The notes beneath the pieces are model-generated. The model was not told where the DNA came from. It saw only the letters and a list, made by a program, of their open reading frames with translations, and did not search any database. DNA of 64,000 nucleotides from Phycomyces blakesleeanus NRRL 1555(-) (taxonomy: Eukaryota; Mucoromycota; Mucoromycetes; Mucorales; Phycomycetaceae), in assembly GCF_001638985.1 (NCBI RefSeq), contig NW_017265148.1:389367-453366 (forward strand), read 5' to 3'. This document shows, piece after piece, positions 34,345 through 46,135 of the stretch (its first letter is position 1; every line of letters begins with the position of its first letter). Made by a program: the position numbers and the translations under genes.

Positions 34345-34495
34345 CAACTAAATTCCCTTTCTATCCCAAATTTTGTTCCTTTGTGTCTCAATTCTCTTTT
34401 CTGTTTGTCCAAAAAAGGTAAGAAAATTGTCTAAAAATTGATTTTCATTCGTCCAAAAAAAACTAACATCGTCTCAATCTCAAGTAAGAAACACT
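34345..34495 (+). repeat. Dispersed repeat shared with 52230-52460
   Basis: Blocks such as TCCAAAAAAGGTAAG, AATTGTCTAAAAATTGATTT and CCAAAAAAAACTAACATCGTC recur with about 70 percent identity at 52370-52450. The repeat is non-coding and its class is unknown. It lies in the upstream region of the G3BP-like gene. Confidence 0.4.
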
Positions 34496-34930
34496 GTAAT
34501 AACCCCACAAACGGATTCACACGCCTTTTTTTTCTATCTTTCTTTTTACTTACTTCGCGGTGATTTAATCAGGCCACGTCATTAAGAGAACCCAAAAAAA
34601 AGACAAAAAAATCAAGCTCACTTTTTTGCTTGACGCGTAAACTCGGGTTGTTTTAATTTGATCTCTGTTATTTGTATACATCAATTGAGTAATTTCTGTA
34701 TATACACAACCTACACAGCTACATTTAAATAAATAAATAAATAAACAAATAAATAAATATATATTTTTATATATATAAATATATTCATATGAGTATATGC
34801 CATTTACAAGCATTATCTTCCATAAAATAACCGTTTATAAACTTACCTAATCAATGTAAGTTTTCCTTTTTTATATATATATACAAATAGAAGAAAAATA
34901 AAAATAAATTTCTCACATTCATCTAGATTA

Positions 34931-36807
34931 ATGACTGCCACAGTAAGCCAACCTACCCAGACACACTTGAAGTCTGGTAAGGAATCACCAGCACTCTCTG
35001 ACCTGGCTTCCCAAGATGTGGGCTTGTTATTCGTGCGTGAATACTACACTTTCCTCAATAAAAAGCCTCATCGTCTTCATGCTTTTTACAACAATGATTC
35101 TTACTTTCTCCGGGGCGATGAAGGAGAATCTGTACAGGCATACCATGGACAAGAAGTAAGGAACAAAGTATTCTATTTAATAATAAAAAATACTAGATGA
35201 GTTGAGTTGAGTTGAGATGAATGGGATTAGACGAGATGACATATGATGTATATGACGTATAGTCTCTAATATATTTAAATAGGAAATTCGCAAAAAGATT
35301 GAGGAATTGAACTTTGAGGGCTGTAAAGTGTTAGTGACTCAAGTAGACACGCAAATGTCTGTAAGCAATGGTATTTTGATCCAAGTTCTGGGAGAAATGA
35401 GCAATAAGGATGGATCATCCCAGAAGTTTAGCCAGACGTTTTTTTTGGCAACTCAGCACAAGGGATACTATGTTCTTAACGATATATTCCGTTTCCTCAA
35501 GGATGAGGTTAACATTGACTATTATACGTGTGATGAGGAAGAGGAAGTTGCAACCACCCCTGTTCCGACAGTAACTCCAACATCCACAGCTACTACCACG
35601 GAAACCCCTACAGAAATAGAAACACCTTCACCTACGTTCTTAAACGCTTCAACCCCCACTCCTACTCCCACTTCTACGGTTGCATCTCCACCTACATTTA
35701 CACCAGTGCCATCAGCAGCACCGACACCAACACCGTCTTCTGTACCCGTACCATCATCTGTGCCTTTAACGGCTACTGTACCTGTAGCTGGGCCTTCAGC
35801 TGTAGCTGCTGAAAACCCTGTTGAATCTCTAATTGCAGAAAAGGGCGTGGAGAAAGTCGAAGACACCTTAGGCACCCCTGATATTGACGAGCTCAAAGAA
35901 AATAACGAATTCTTCAAGAAAAAAAGCACACTAAAGGAATCCAAAAAGGTCAAGAACGATACTCGAAAGTCGACAGAAACACCAAAACATCACAAGTCGG
36001 TCAAACCTCACACACCTCAAAAAACTTGGGCTACACTGACAGCCAATGACGCTAAGAGGTGGGGACTTTCTTCAAACGACAAAGAGACCTTAACAGAAGA
36101 ACAACAACATGAAAAGATGGTACAAAAGCAACAGCAACAACAATCACTGCCTGCTTCAATCTTTACCGATGTCAAAGAATCGCCTCAGGAAACTTCATTG
36201 GCAGCATCGGCTCAACAATCTCAACCAGTACTTGAAGGTGCATTTAAAGAGCAGCAGCAGCGTCCTGGTGAGAGATAAAAACGGATAAATGAAGCATTAA
36301 AACGGATTGGAATATGTTTACTTAATTCATATATATGTGCATCTCTGTATCTTTGTGTGTATAGAAGAAAGTAATCAGATTTTTATCAAGGGTGTCAAAA
36401 CTGGGATGACAGATGATCAATTGAAGGATGCCTTTGCTCAGTTTGGACCTGTACAACAGCTTCGAGTGAGTATACCAAAGCACTGCGCTTTTCTAGACTT
36501 TGTTACTGCGGATGCTGCACAAAAGGCGATTGCCCAACACAAAATCAGTGTCTGTGGTATGATCGTCCTGGCTGAAGTTCGCCGCCCACTTAATTCCAGA
36601 CCCCCTTACCCTCGCTCACAGAATGGTGGTCAATTCGATCGTCGTTTCCCGAGTAACCGTCGAGGTGGCTATCGAGGTAGCTCAAGACCTCTATCTAATG
36701 ACCCTAAGCAACAACACCAACAAACACAAACACAAACACAAACACAAATACAGCAGCAGCAGCAGCATCGTCACCAACCTACATCGCCTGTTTCAAAAAT
36801 AGAATAA
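34931..36807 (+). CDS. G3BP/Rasputin-like NTF2 + RRM protein
   Basis: Three exons (34931-35155, 35283-36267, 36365-36807) encode 550 residues. Residues about 25-150 are an NTF2-like domain (VGLLFVREYYTFLNKKPHRL, FYNNDSYFLRGDEG, VLVTQVDTQMSVSNGILIQV, FSQTFFLATQHKGYYVLNDI, FRFLKDE). A Thr/Pro-rich then charged linker follows. A single RRM begins near residue 405 (QIFIKGVKTGMTDDQLKDAF, AFLDFVTADAAQKAIAQH). The end is Arg/Gly-rich (RRGGYRGSSRP) with a Gln run. This order is that of G3BP, Rasputin and yeast Bre5, which act in stress granules and with the Ubp3 deubiquitinase. The fungal role is inferred from the architecture. The start is the first Met after a T/A-rich leader. Confidence 0.88.
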
Positions 36808-37397
36808 TAACGAGATGGAACGGAACGATTGAATATCTTTGAGCAACTCAATACACTCATACATACAGGCACATACACACACACACTCTCTCTCTTCTCT
36901 TTCTCACTCCATCTTTATATCTACCTACCTCAATTCACCCATTCACTCACTCACAAACATACATAAAAATGGCTCGTTTTAAACCTAAAAAAAAGAGAGA
37001 AAGACAAAGAGAATAAAAAGAATGAATGAATGAAAAAAGAAATATAGGCAAGCAAGCGGGCAGAGTCCCTTATATATCTACCTAACATTACTTCTCTTAC
37101 AATCCTACACATAAAATCATATAAACAATTATTTACACATCAAGTGTATTAAATCTTTCATTTTCGTCTATTTTTATATAAAAAGTACTTTTTATGGCAC
37201 AAATAAAATATTTACATATATGAAATGAATTGAATTGAACAAAACAAAAACAGGAGAATAAATTTTGCTGCTGATAAATGAAATGAAAGCAAATGGTGTT
37301 TTCTTGTCTCTATATCTCTTTTCTCTATTTATTTATTTATTTATTTTGTAGGGGCTGTGTACTCTTGACCATGATAGCGTCAATATAAGAATAAGAA

Positions 37398-37456
<59 letters not shown>

Positions 37457-37495
37457 TAGCAATAATAAAAAGATGTGGTGTCTTTTTGATAATTA
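36808..37495. other. 3' flanks of the convergent G3BP-like and chitin deacetylase genes
   Basis: The region is simple-sequence rich. A perfect (TAG/GTA)n trinucleotide array of about 59 bases lies at 37397-37455, plus CA and CT runs at 36870-36900. No gene was found. Confidence 0.6.
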
Positions 37496-39242
37496 TTAGA
37501 ACCAGAAATCTGCAAATCTGGAAAACTGGTAATTTCTGTAACGTCTCTTTGCTTCCTTTTCTTCCTCTTCTTCCTCTTCTTCCTCTTCTTCCTCTTCATC
37601 TTCGTATGGTTCATAATCTTCGTCATAATCTTCGTCATAATCTTTATCCTCGTGATAATGCTTCCCGTTATGCTTGCCACTACCGTGATTTTTCGATTTG
37701 CCCGACCCTGGCTCCGCGATACTTGGCGCTGGTTCAGGTGCTGGTTCAGGTGCGGGTTTGGGTGCTGGTTTAGGTGCTGGTTCAGGTGCTGGTTCAGGTG
37801 CTGGTTCAGGTGCTGGTTCAGGTGCAGGTTTGGGTGCAGGTTTGGGTGCAGGTTTGGGTGCAGGTTTGGGTGCAGGTTTGGGTGCAGGTTTGGGTGCAGG
37901 TTTGGGTGCAGGTTTGGGTGCAGGTTTGGGTGCAGGTTTGGGTGCAGGTTTAGGTACAGGAGTAGGGGTAGGGGTAGGGGTAGGTTTAGGTTCCGGTTTC
38001 GGTGCAGGCACCGGTTTGGGGGTATGTGCAGGTTTAGGTGCGGGGGTTGGCTCTGGTTTTGGCTTCGGTGCTTTATTAGGTGGGGTAGGCGTTGACCCAC
38101 CTTCTTTGTAAGCAGCAGTTCCAAAACCTGTAATTTGAATAAGTTAGCTCGGTATTAAACTTTATCTAACAACAAAAACTTACACTCGGCCACTGTACAA
38201 AACTTGAAACCTTTGTCACGGGCCCAATTAATAAGCGAAATTGCCAGTTCTTCTACTGTCTGCTTATAAACCTATGTACCAAGAAAAGAAATTTAAAGTT
38301 ATAATTATAATAGCTTGTAATTAGAATCTGAGAGTATTTTACGGTAAGAAAATGTTATTTACATCATGAGTAAGTGCGATATATCCATGAGAGGAGCCTT
38401 CCATACCAACCGACACACTCTTCATTTCATCTGATAAGTTGTGTGTTTCGTAGTCTTTAGTGTCCAGAGACCATGTAACAATAGTATAACCCAGATTGTT
38501 GAGTAGATCAATTATATGCTTGTTAATATCGCCAAATGGTGGACGCATGTCTACAGACGCAAGTAAGGGTCAGCGTTTTGAAGTTTCTTTCTTTCTCTCT
38601 TTCTTTCTTCTTATTTTTTCTCTTTTTGTCTTCTCAACTCAGGAGAAAGCGCTATCCTTACAGGCAGGTCTAAGGTAGAATAATAATATTAGTTTTATGC
38701 AGTCTCGCTCTGTCAGTAATATATGCGTTATCTGACATATTTACCTTTTTCCTATGATATGCATTGTCTGATTTTCCAGGCGAAGCATCTCGATCTCAAT
38801 TTCTTTGTCAGATAGTTCTGTCAAATGCGGATGTGTATAAGTATGACTGGCAATCTGATGCCCTGATCTATAGGCTTTTGCAATAGCATCCTGAGCGAAG
38901 ATGCTGGTTTCTAGATCCCTAATTATAATACATGTGTACATATATAAATGAAGCGCGTCAATTTTCAACTTTTGATACTATTAAAACTTCTTTTTTTTGT
39001 CAGCTTTCAACCTACATGAAATTAAGTCCGTTTATGAAAAACGTAGCCGGGATACCTTGTTGATTCAAAGTGTCAATAAGTTCAGGGGTGTATGTATTGG
39101 GTCCATCATCGAATGTGAGGGCAAAATAGCCGGGTTTGCAAGCTTGTAAGTTTCCTTTGATTACAGCAGCATCGACAATATACAATAATATGTACATTAG
39201 TACTTGAGTTATGACGAGGGATTCAATTCCTAAATTGCGCAT
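37496..39242 (-). CDS. Chitin deacetylase (NodB domain) with Pro-Ala-Pro-Lys repeat tail
   Basis: Six exons on the minus strand (39016-39242, 38745-38918, 38662-38669, 38363-38550, 38184-38271, 37496-38127) give 438 residues. A hydrophobic N-terminus ([19 protein letters not shown]) serves as signal or anchor. The NodB polysaccharide deacetylase motifs are all present: TFDDGP (Asp 45/46), SHTYTHPHL (metal His pair), [19 protein letters not shown] and ALTHD. RPAYMR is completed only by an 8-nt microexon (38662-38669). The domain ends near residue 230 (FKFCTVAEC). A tail of about 200 residues follows, made of PAPK/PAPE repeats, then GSGKHNGKH, an Asp/Glu-rich stretch with a run of more than ten Glu, and an Arg-rich aromatic end. 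The enzyme converts chitin to chitosan at the cell surface. Confidence 0.92.
37728..37964. repeat. 12-bp coding minisatellite in the chitin deacetylase gene
   Basis: About twenty tandem copies of a 12-base unit, GGTGCAGGTTTG with the variant GGTGCTGGTTCA, encode PAPK and PAPE on the minus strand. Some stretches are perfectly repeated, so the copy number is likely to vary. Open frames on the plus strand here (Gly-Ala-Gly-Leu repeats) are its shadow. Confidence 0.95.
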
Positions 39243-39837
39243 TCTGAAAATATTAAAGAAAAATGAAGAAGCAACAAGAAAAATAAAAAAAAGAAGAAAG
39301 AAAACGAGCCTTTTTAAAAATAAAAATAAAAATAAAAAAGGGGGTGGTGGAGGAGGGGGGGGGGCTAAGAAGGGGAGAGGAGGAAGTAAGAGCTTGTTTG
39401 AGATTGGAAAGCGTAATTCTTCCGATTCAACAAATAACATTCATACAGCTCTGCGAGCCGTCTTTGAGCCCTCGTATACAAGGAGGAGTTTATCTAGGAG
39501 TTTGCATTGGAGAATGGATAAAGAAATCAAGCACTATTTGCAGTGACAGTTGCATTTGATTATCTGCAGGATATTGCTTTAAGTCTACGCTTACAAACGG
39601 AATTTTTACAGGTTTGATCAAGTATATAGCGTCAAATGGATATATCATAATCGTCTAATTTACATACACGCACACACATACATATATATATAAGAGAGAG
39701 ATAGAGAGAAATGTATGTCTTGTGGCAATGGTAGAGACATAAATCTATAAAGTAGTCTCCTATTGAAGGATATTTTAGTGGCATAGCGATTGCTATAAAT
39801 TATGAAAAGCAGGTTTGATCTACCATGGGCAAGGTTA
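39243..39837. other. Chitin deacetylase upstream region
   Basis: The region contains a purine-rich stretch with A-rich and G-rich runs (39300-39375, including about ten consecutive G). I see no coding feature. GA dinucleotide repeats lie at 39690-39710. Confidence 0.45.
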
Positions 39838-39986
39838 CTAATGTGGATATTCGTCTAAATGAGAATGAACTTGGGTATTATTTATTAAAAACACACTTCT
39901 TTTACAGGAATTTATGTTGAGGCTGTTGTTTGAATTAAGCATATCATTTAATATGAGATGTTTAATGGAGAATAGAAGAGAAGAAG

Positions 39987-40020
<34 letters not shown>

Positions 40021-40311
40021 AATAAAATATAGGAGCAATCGCACCTTACTTTGCTGTAAGGGGGTGAAGAGAGACTGAATTTCGAGAACAGATTGAGGAG
40101 AATTTTTCTTTATCGACGACTGTATTGGATCTCTTTGATTTTTTTTTGCCTGCACAATATAAGTAAAGAGGCATGAGTCAAAAGATCCTTTAGAAAGTAT
40201 CAGATCGCAGCTATAGACTTTGGTTGCAGGAAGCCTAGATTGTTTAAAATCAACAAAATGGTCTATCTTTTTTGTTTTTGTTTTTGTCCTTTCTTTCGTT
40301 GTTTCACACAT
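39838..40311 (-). CDS. Hypothetical ORF, doubtful
   Basis: A minus frame of 157 codons starts MCETTKERTKTKTKKIDHFV. The first 85 residues are of mixed composition. The rest is biased, with a Tyr-Ile run from a TA microsatellite. GTAAGG occurs near 40050 and could be a splice donor ending a real first exon, but I found no convincing continuation. No domain was recognised. Confidence 0.25.
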
Positions 40312-41706
40312 TCATTCATTCATTTGTTCATTCATTTGTATTTATATTTATATTACATGGTGATAAAGAACAGTAAAAGATTTACTAGCTAGTAAATATG
40401 AAATCATTCATTATCATTAGTATAATAATAAATAAGCTTATAGAAATCTTGCAAGTTATTGAATAAGTACAGCTATATACATACACATAAAGGGTTAAAA
40501 GTCGATAAAAATAATAGCTATTATCGTATTACCAGTTAGAGATTCAACTATTGTGTCCTTACTATGGATACTTTATGCAACGGCACTTCAAGAGAGGGCA
40601 TCAGTGCAAAGTCACCAAAGTACACACTGAGTTGATATCCCTCTTAAATCAGTATTTTTTTTTATTTTATTTTTTTACAATAGCGTGTACTTTGGCCCTT
40701 TGGTATTGCGTCAACAATAATGTGCCGTAAATAGCTCACAGCTTCCAGTTTGAACTAAATAAATAAAGTGCTCTGATACTTAATATAGGAGCTAGCAAGA
40801 TTCATAGCCCAAAAATAGCCTACAATAAATCCTCTCAATCAATAATATATACCCGCTTCTAACAGTGACAGCTATATTACAGTGCCAATTCCACTTGGGC
40901 TAGCGACCCAATGTTTTATTTATTTTATTTTTCTTCTTTGGTTTGTATGCCTTTGAAATTAGTTAAAATGCGCTCATGTGCCATTCAATCCTACTATGGA
41001 TAATAACGCCAATTAAAGCCCTAATAATAATAATCACACTTTCATAGGCGTAGATTAATGCTTAATTTTATTGGAAATCTTGGGATTATATATCCCATAA
41101 TTCGGTATAAAATTATGTATATATATATAAATCTAGTTAATCAATAAACTAACATATGCGTACAAAGAGAGAAAGAGAGAGCTTGGTATAGTAGCGATAT
41201 AACTGTAATCATAAAATAAAGATATATTAAAACTCTACAAAAATAAAATAAAAAATCAATAATTCAAGGTGCAAGATGAGCAAGTGTTTCTTTTTCTGCT
41301 ATTAATACAAACTGTATACTTGATCATTATACACTTGTAATTATTGACACTATTAAAAAAATGCATGGCAAAAAGACAATTTGAGAAAAATTATCTGCTG
41401 ACACATTCTCGTACTTGAACTGATGTAGAAAAAGAATGCTATAAGACAGTATATAGCTTGCAAAAGAGTATCCAACACGTCAATAGTCTTCATGTTTACC
41501 CTGACAGTATTTACTAATATCTTTATAGCTCGGAAACGTAGGTTGCTTATATAGTTGAGATCCACGTATCTCCTTTCTCAACATTAAACAAGTCAAAAGA
41601 AGTTCAGGCAAGAAGAGGAGATGGAATGAGGAATTAAAGAGAGAAAAGGGAACTATCTCTGTACGCAAAAAATGTCCTCAGAATATTGATCTCGATACAT
41701 CCCATA

Positions 41707-41737
<31 letters not shown>

Positions 41738-42890
41738 AGAATGCTTCTTTTTTTGGACCCTTATCATTCTTATGTTGTGAGTATTCTCTCTCTCTCTCTA
41801 TACAAACAATTTGTGCCTAAATAAATAACCTTTACTATGCCCAAGTTTGGTGGAATAAAATAAACAAAGTTTAACATTCCGTGCACACAGGTTTCTCCTT
41901 GTAGTAAAATTAACCAAATTAGTGCTTTAAGATGTTATGGAATAATAATCCCAGAAATGTATCTATTATATATAAGATGTGTAGTAGCCTTACTATCTTT
42001 GGAATAGCTTACTGTGGTATTCAGCACCTAAATTCTTGACTAGGAGTAAAATAAGAGTTCTGGGCAGCCATTAAAGATAGCCAAGGTTTTGGTACTGGTT
42101 GAACCTACTAGAATATATATATTCTTGTAGAAATATTTAATCACCATAAAGATTTACGCGACTACTAAATTAACTTTCCTGATAAAAATTATATAACTTA
42201 CAAAACATGTAACTCATAAATTATAGTATATAATAATAAAAAGAAATATTGTGAGTTAGGATGCTCAAAGAAGTGGTGGCAACTCCCCAACTTGAGGATA
42301 TATTCACCAAGTAAGGATAAAGAGATGCCTGTACAGCAATAAATAAATCTTAATTGCCTACCCAGAAAAATATGAATCCGAAAAGGACCCTATCTAATAG
42401 GACTCTAAAGCATCTGCTCACAACAACTTCCTCGCCTTCTTTCGTACTTTCCAGCTCCTAGAAAAACTTGGGCGTCAATACATCAACAGCTTTCCTCTTT
42501 GCCAACTCTGGTTATGATGTTACATACAAGCCGATACTAAGATCCTATACCAGAAAATATTGAGAAGAACTTGGAGAATATATGTGAAAAAACTCATCCT
42601 ATGAGGAGGTGTGGTAGACTTGGACACCAAGTCCTTCCGAGATCACCAAAAAAGCAAAATGAAGCTTAGAGGGACAATCCAAACATATCGTGTTGGCATT
42701 TAAAATCAAACAAACCCACGACACCACCAAGAACCCAATTTCAGAAGGGTCATAATCATCAACACAGGAAGCATTCCTTACATTCATAACTTCCCACCAG
42801 ACCGGCACGAAGAAAAAATCATGGGCATTGTTTCTTCCATCAATTGTAGAAGAAATGTGTTATATTCTAATCATTAGTATTCTTTTGTAG
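40312..42890. other. Gene-poor AT-rich stretch with a small inverted repeat
   Basis: No supported gene was found. Arms at 40599-40627 and 40683-40706 (CCAAAGTACAC type) form an imperfect hairpin that could be a MITE. The part from about 42400 probably holds the N-terminal remains of the Fanzor-like pseudogene that follows, with several stops. Confidence 0.4.
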
Positions 42891-43470
42891 TTAAACCAAG
42901 ATGTTACCGATACACCTCCAACCAACAAAGATTCGAGCTTAAAAATGGTAAGTTTCGTCGGAATGTTCTAGATCACAACGCCCAACTGAATGTCCGTACT
43001 GCAGAACATGTCATCTCCCGAACTTCAAGCTGAGTCAATAACACCGTAGACTTTTCTTTTCATACTTTAATCAAATCAGCAAGCTCCTCAATCTTCAGCT
43101 CATTTTACTCAAACACCAGAAGTCTGACTGGTCAGTGGCATTTGTTCCGCAAGTTTTACCTCTCCTCATATATCAACAAATCTAAAGCCAACGAACATCC
43201 AGCCAAATATCTTCGTGCTGAATTTGGTCCAGATCGTGTCTTGGCCATGGGAAACTAGCTTGCCCCCCATAACAGATACCACAAGCTAATCAAGGGTGTA
43301 GTAACGAGAAAGATACTTCGCAAACATGGGTTTAATGTTTGTATGATTGATGAGCTTGGTACTTCTAAACACTCTCCCTTGTGCTCCCAACCTTCTCTCC
43401 AAACCTTCGAATAAGTCAAAATCCCCCGCCCATACTGCCGCACTCAAATGTCAACTGTGGCACGCGATAG
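42891..43470 (+). pseudogene. Fanzor/TnpB-like RNA-guided nuclease remnant
   Basis: One plus-strand frame reads through three stops: HNAQLNVRTAEHVISRTSS, stop, WHLFRKFYLSSYINKSKANE, FGPDRVLAMGN, stop, LAPHNRYHKLIKG, ILRKHGFNVCMIDELGTSKH, SPLCSQPS, stop, VKIPRPYCRTQM. The order FGxDxV-xxG, KHGFxVxxIDExxTSxxCxxC and the NPRPYRR-like block match the C-terminal RuvC and zinc-ribbon region of eukaryotic Fanzor proteins, relatives of transposon TnpB. The final WNRD motif was not found. The stops occur in an otherwise constant frame, so this is a recently decayed copy. Upstream sequence 42400-42890 has further family-like patches (LEKLGRQYINSFPLCQLW). Confidence 0.6.
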
Positions 43471-44682
43471 TCTTTTAAGAAATACTATAGCTAGTCCTCA
43501 TTTTTTCTTTATTCTTCTTATAAACCATTTTAGATTTACTAATCCAAATTATTTAAAATAAATGACTCCGTTACGCTTTTAAGCGTCATTTATGGAATCT
43601 AGATATTGTCGCTGTCTTGAACTTTATGAAAATACTGTGTCAATTGAAGCATTGAAATACTATTCCTGCTCGATTCACTTGTCCCATTCGAATCTGATGT
43701 ATTATAATGCCAGAAGACAATGTTCCAGAGGGCTGTCGTATAAGACTGATACCGAGGAGAAGATAAAGATAAATAATCCGCCCTGTATAATGACAGGAGT
43801 TCCCCAAAATGCCCTTTTGGTAAGCTATTAAATTCTTTGGATAATTTAGTAAATTGTCTTTTTATCATTATTTTTTTGTGCTGCGTTGAGATGATGGGAA
43901 AGGATGTTTTGTATTAATTGTAAAACAATATGGTGGAGTAGAAGTGGGATATTTAAAATGTAGATTTACTTTTAAGCTGCTAATGCTTTGGTAACGTCTT
44001 TTACTTGCCGCTTTATGCTACTCTATGTTGTTGTGACATGTAATATATACATTATTATTTTCTTCTATTCACAAGACACATATTTTGCAGTTCAGCGAGT
44101 CTTACACTGAGAAACAAGTAAAATAGAATATTAATGAAGTTTAAGAAAGCATTCGAGTAAAATAATAGTCTACACTACTTCTTTGGGGAAATTTTACGCT
44201 TTAGAAGCAACATAAAGCATTGTTATTTTTTATTTGAGTTGCTTTCGAAAGTGTACTATGGTCTTGTGGTTACCATAGTTATTACAAAAATGGCATCAAC
44301 TACCCACATCTTAAAATTTTATCAATTATTATTTTGGGATAATTATTAAGGTTTTTCCAGAACGTTAATGCTGAGGAACATCATTGTTTTATTTTTAGTC
44401 GTAAGCCAATTACATACACACACAAAAACACAAAGACGCCAAATAAAAAGAAAAACTCCAAAACAAGCTCATCTTAAATTTTTGACAAGTGATTAGTGAT
44501 TATAATCCTTTAAACGACTCCAAAATAAAAAGAAATATAAAACTTGTAGAATTATATCACTTAAGACAACAATATATATATATATATATACTTATATTTC
44601 GATGTAAGTTGAAAACTATTTAGAAAAAAAGTGTGCTTTATTTTGTCAACATTTAAAGGGAAAGAAATTTCTTTCTACGAAT
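43471..44682. other. Intergenic with unassigned short frames
   Basis: Overlapping open frames of 79-89 codons on both strands at 43592-43868 have no recognised domain. The palindrome ACGCTTTTAAGCGT lies at about 43574. The remainder is AT-rich 3' flank of the ribosomal protein gene. Confidence 0.35.
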
Positions 44683-45811
44683 TTAGTTGGCAGCAGCAGC
44701 AGCAGCTCTGCGACGATCACGTTCCTCAGTGATGGTGAGCTTGATACCCTTACCCTTGGGGAGGGAGATCCAGGGCTTGGCACCCTGACCAATAACGAAG
44801 ACGTTGGAGATACGGGTAGCGAAGACACGGTCAAGGGAGTCCTTGATGTGGACGATTTCGAAACCACCAACGTGACGCTCACGGTGAACGATGACACCAG
44901 CACGACCAATGTTACGACCACCAGTTACCAAGACGACGTTACCGGTCTCGAACTTGACAAAGTCAGCGATCTTGTTTTCCTCGATGTTGAAGCGGACGGT
45001 ATCGTTGGCCTTGATGGAGGGGTCAGGGTAACGGATAGTGCGACCATCGTGGGTTACGACGTATGGGATACCCTTAGCACCAACAAGAACCTTCTTGATC
45101 TTGCAGAGCTTGTACTTAGCTTCCTCCTCGGTGATGCGGTGGATAGCGAAGCGACCCTTGACATCGTATACGAGACGGAAGTTCTCGCCTGTCTTCTCGA
45201 TGGAGATGACATCCATGAAACCGGCGGGGAAGGTAGAATCAGTGCGGACCTTACCATCGACCTTGACGAGACGCTGCATCAAGATGGACTGAACCTCGCG
45301 ACCGTTCAAGGCGTACTTCAGTCTGTTACGGATGAAGACAATGAGAGGCAAGCACTCGCGGGTCTTGTGAGGACCAGAGCTGGGCTTAGGGGCATAAGAA
45401 CCTTTGAGAATGTTTAGATTTTTGATTATTTTAACGTTTGTAAAGTTTGATCAATTGCTTGATTGGAATGTTCAGTTACAAAAAAATCGTCATTAAAGAT
45501 CGGATTGTTGAGCTTGACTTTTGCTTTTGTTTAAAATCATCATTTACATATCCATATCCGCAAAAGATCAAACTTCAATATGGTTGTATAGCTTACCCAA
45601 AAGCTTGTCCAACATCCAGTGCTTGGGGGCGTTCAAACGCTTCATGTGCTTCTTAGGACCGCGACCCTAAAAAAGAATCATAAAGGAAATATTAGTTTGA
45701 CTGTCCATCCATCTGTCATCCATCTATTTATGTATCAATCTCTCTTCATATGTATATACATTGAGCTTGTTTGTAGAAGTATGGTTTTTGTTGCTCTTGA
45801 AGACTTACCAT
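44683..45811 (-). CDS. RPS4: 40S ribosomal protein eS4
   Basis: Three exons on the minus strand (45809-45811, 45597-45666, 44683-45401) encode 263 residues, exactly the usual eS4 length. Exon 1 contains only the ATG codon. The protein reads [20 protein letters not shown], then [72 protein letters not shown] and [16 protein letters not shown]. The C-terminus ends in an Ala run. The S4-like RNA-binding segment and the KOW region are intact. It belongs to the body of the small ribosomal subunit. The codons are GC-richer than in neighbouring genes (mostly C/G third positions), as expected for a highly expressed gene. Antisense open frames of up to 189 codons result from this bias. Confidence 0.97.
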
Positions 45812-46135
45812 TGTTGTGCGATATTTTTAGTCGAAAAGGAAGGAGGGATGGCCTAGCCGTGCGCTTTCTGGCTTTATTGAGTTGTCTCGCCATCCACTTC
45901 CATCCGCCCAACCAGCGTCCACGACTTTGGTCGGAGGATTATTTTCGTCCCTTTCTCTTCCCGCACTAACACATTGTCCGAGCCCAAAGCCATCTTTCTC
46001 TCCAACTAAGATAAAATACAGTCACATTTCACTTATTACAGTCATTTAATGCCCGCACCAAGCTCTTTCTCTTTTTTATATATAAAATATATAAAATATA
46101 TATATATATTATTAGAAAATAGAACCCCCAAGAAT
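45812..46135. promoter_or_regulatory. Divergent promoter region eS4 / Cue2-like gene
   Basis: Only 324 bases separate the two divergent start codons. The eS4-proximal part (45830-45990) is GC-richer than other intergenic DNA in the window, with a pyrimidine-rich patch (TCGTCCCTTTCTCTTCCCGC), as is usual at ribosomal protein promoters. No specific factor site was assigned. Confidence 0.5.

Noticed and set aside
37728..37964. Regularly repeated array that could suggest a CRISPR
   Set aside because: Units are 12 bp, contiguous without unique spacers, and in frame with a coding sequence in a eukaryotic gene.
37652..38111. Gly-Ala-Gly-Leu and Cys-Arg-Phe repeat frames on the plus strand
   Set aside because: They are shadows of the 12-bp coding minisatellite of the chitin deacetylase on the minus strand.
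44848..45417. 189-codon open frame antisense to eS4
   Set aside because: It is produced by the strong third-position GC bias of the ribosomal protein gene on the other strand. It has no domain of its own.
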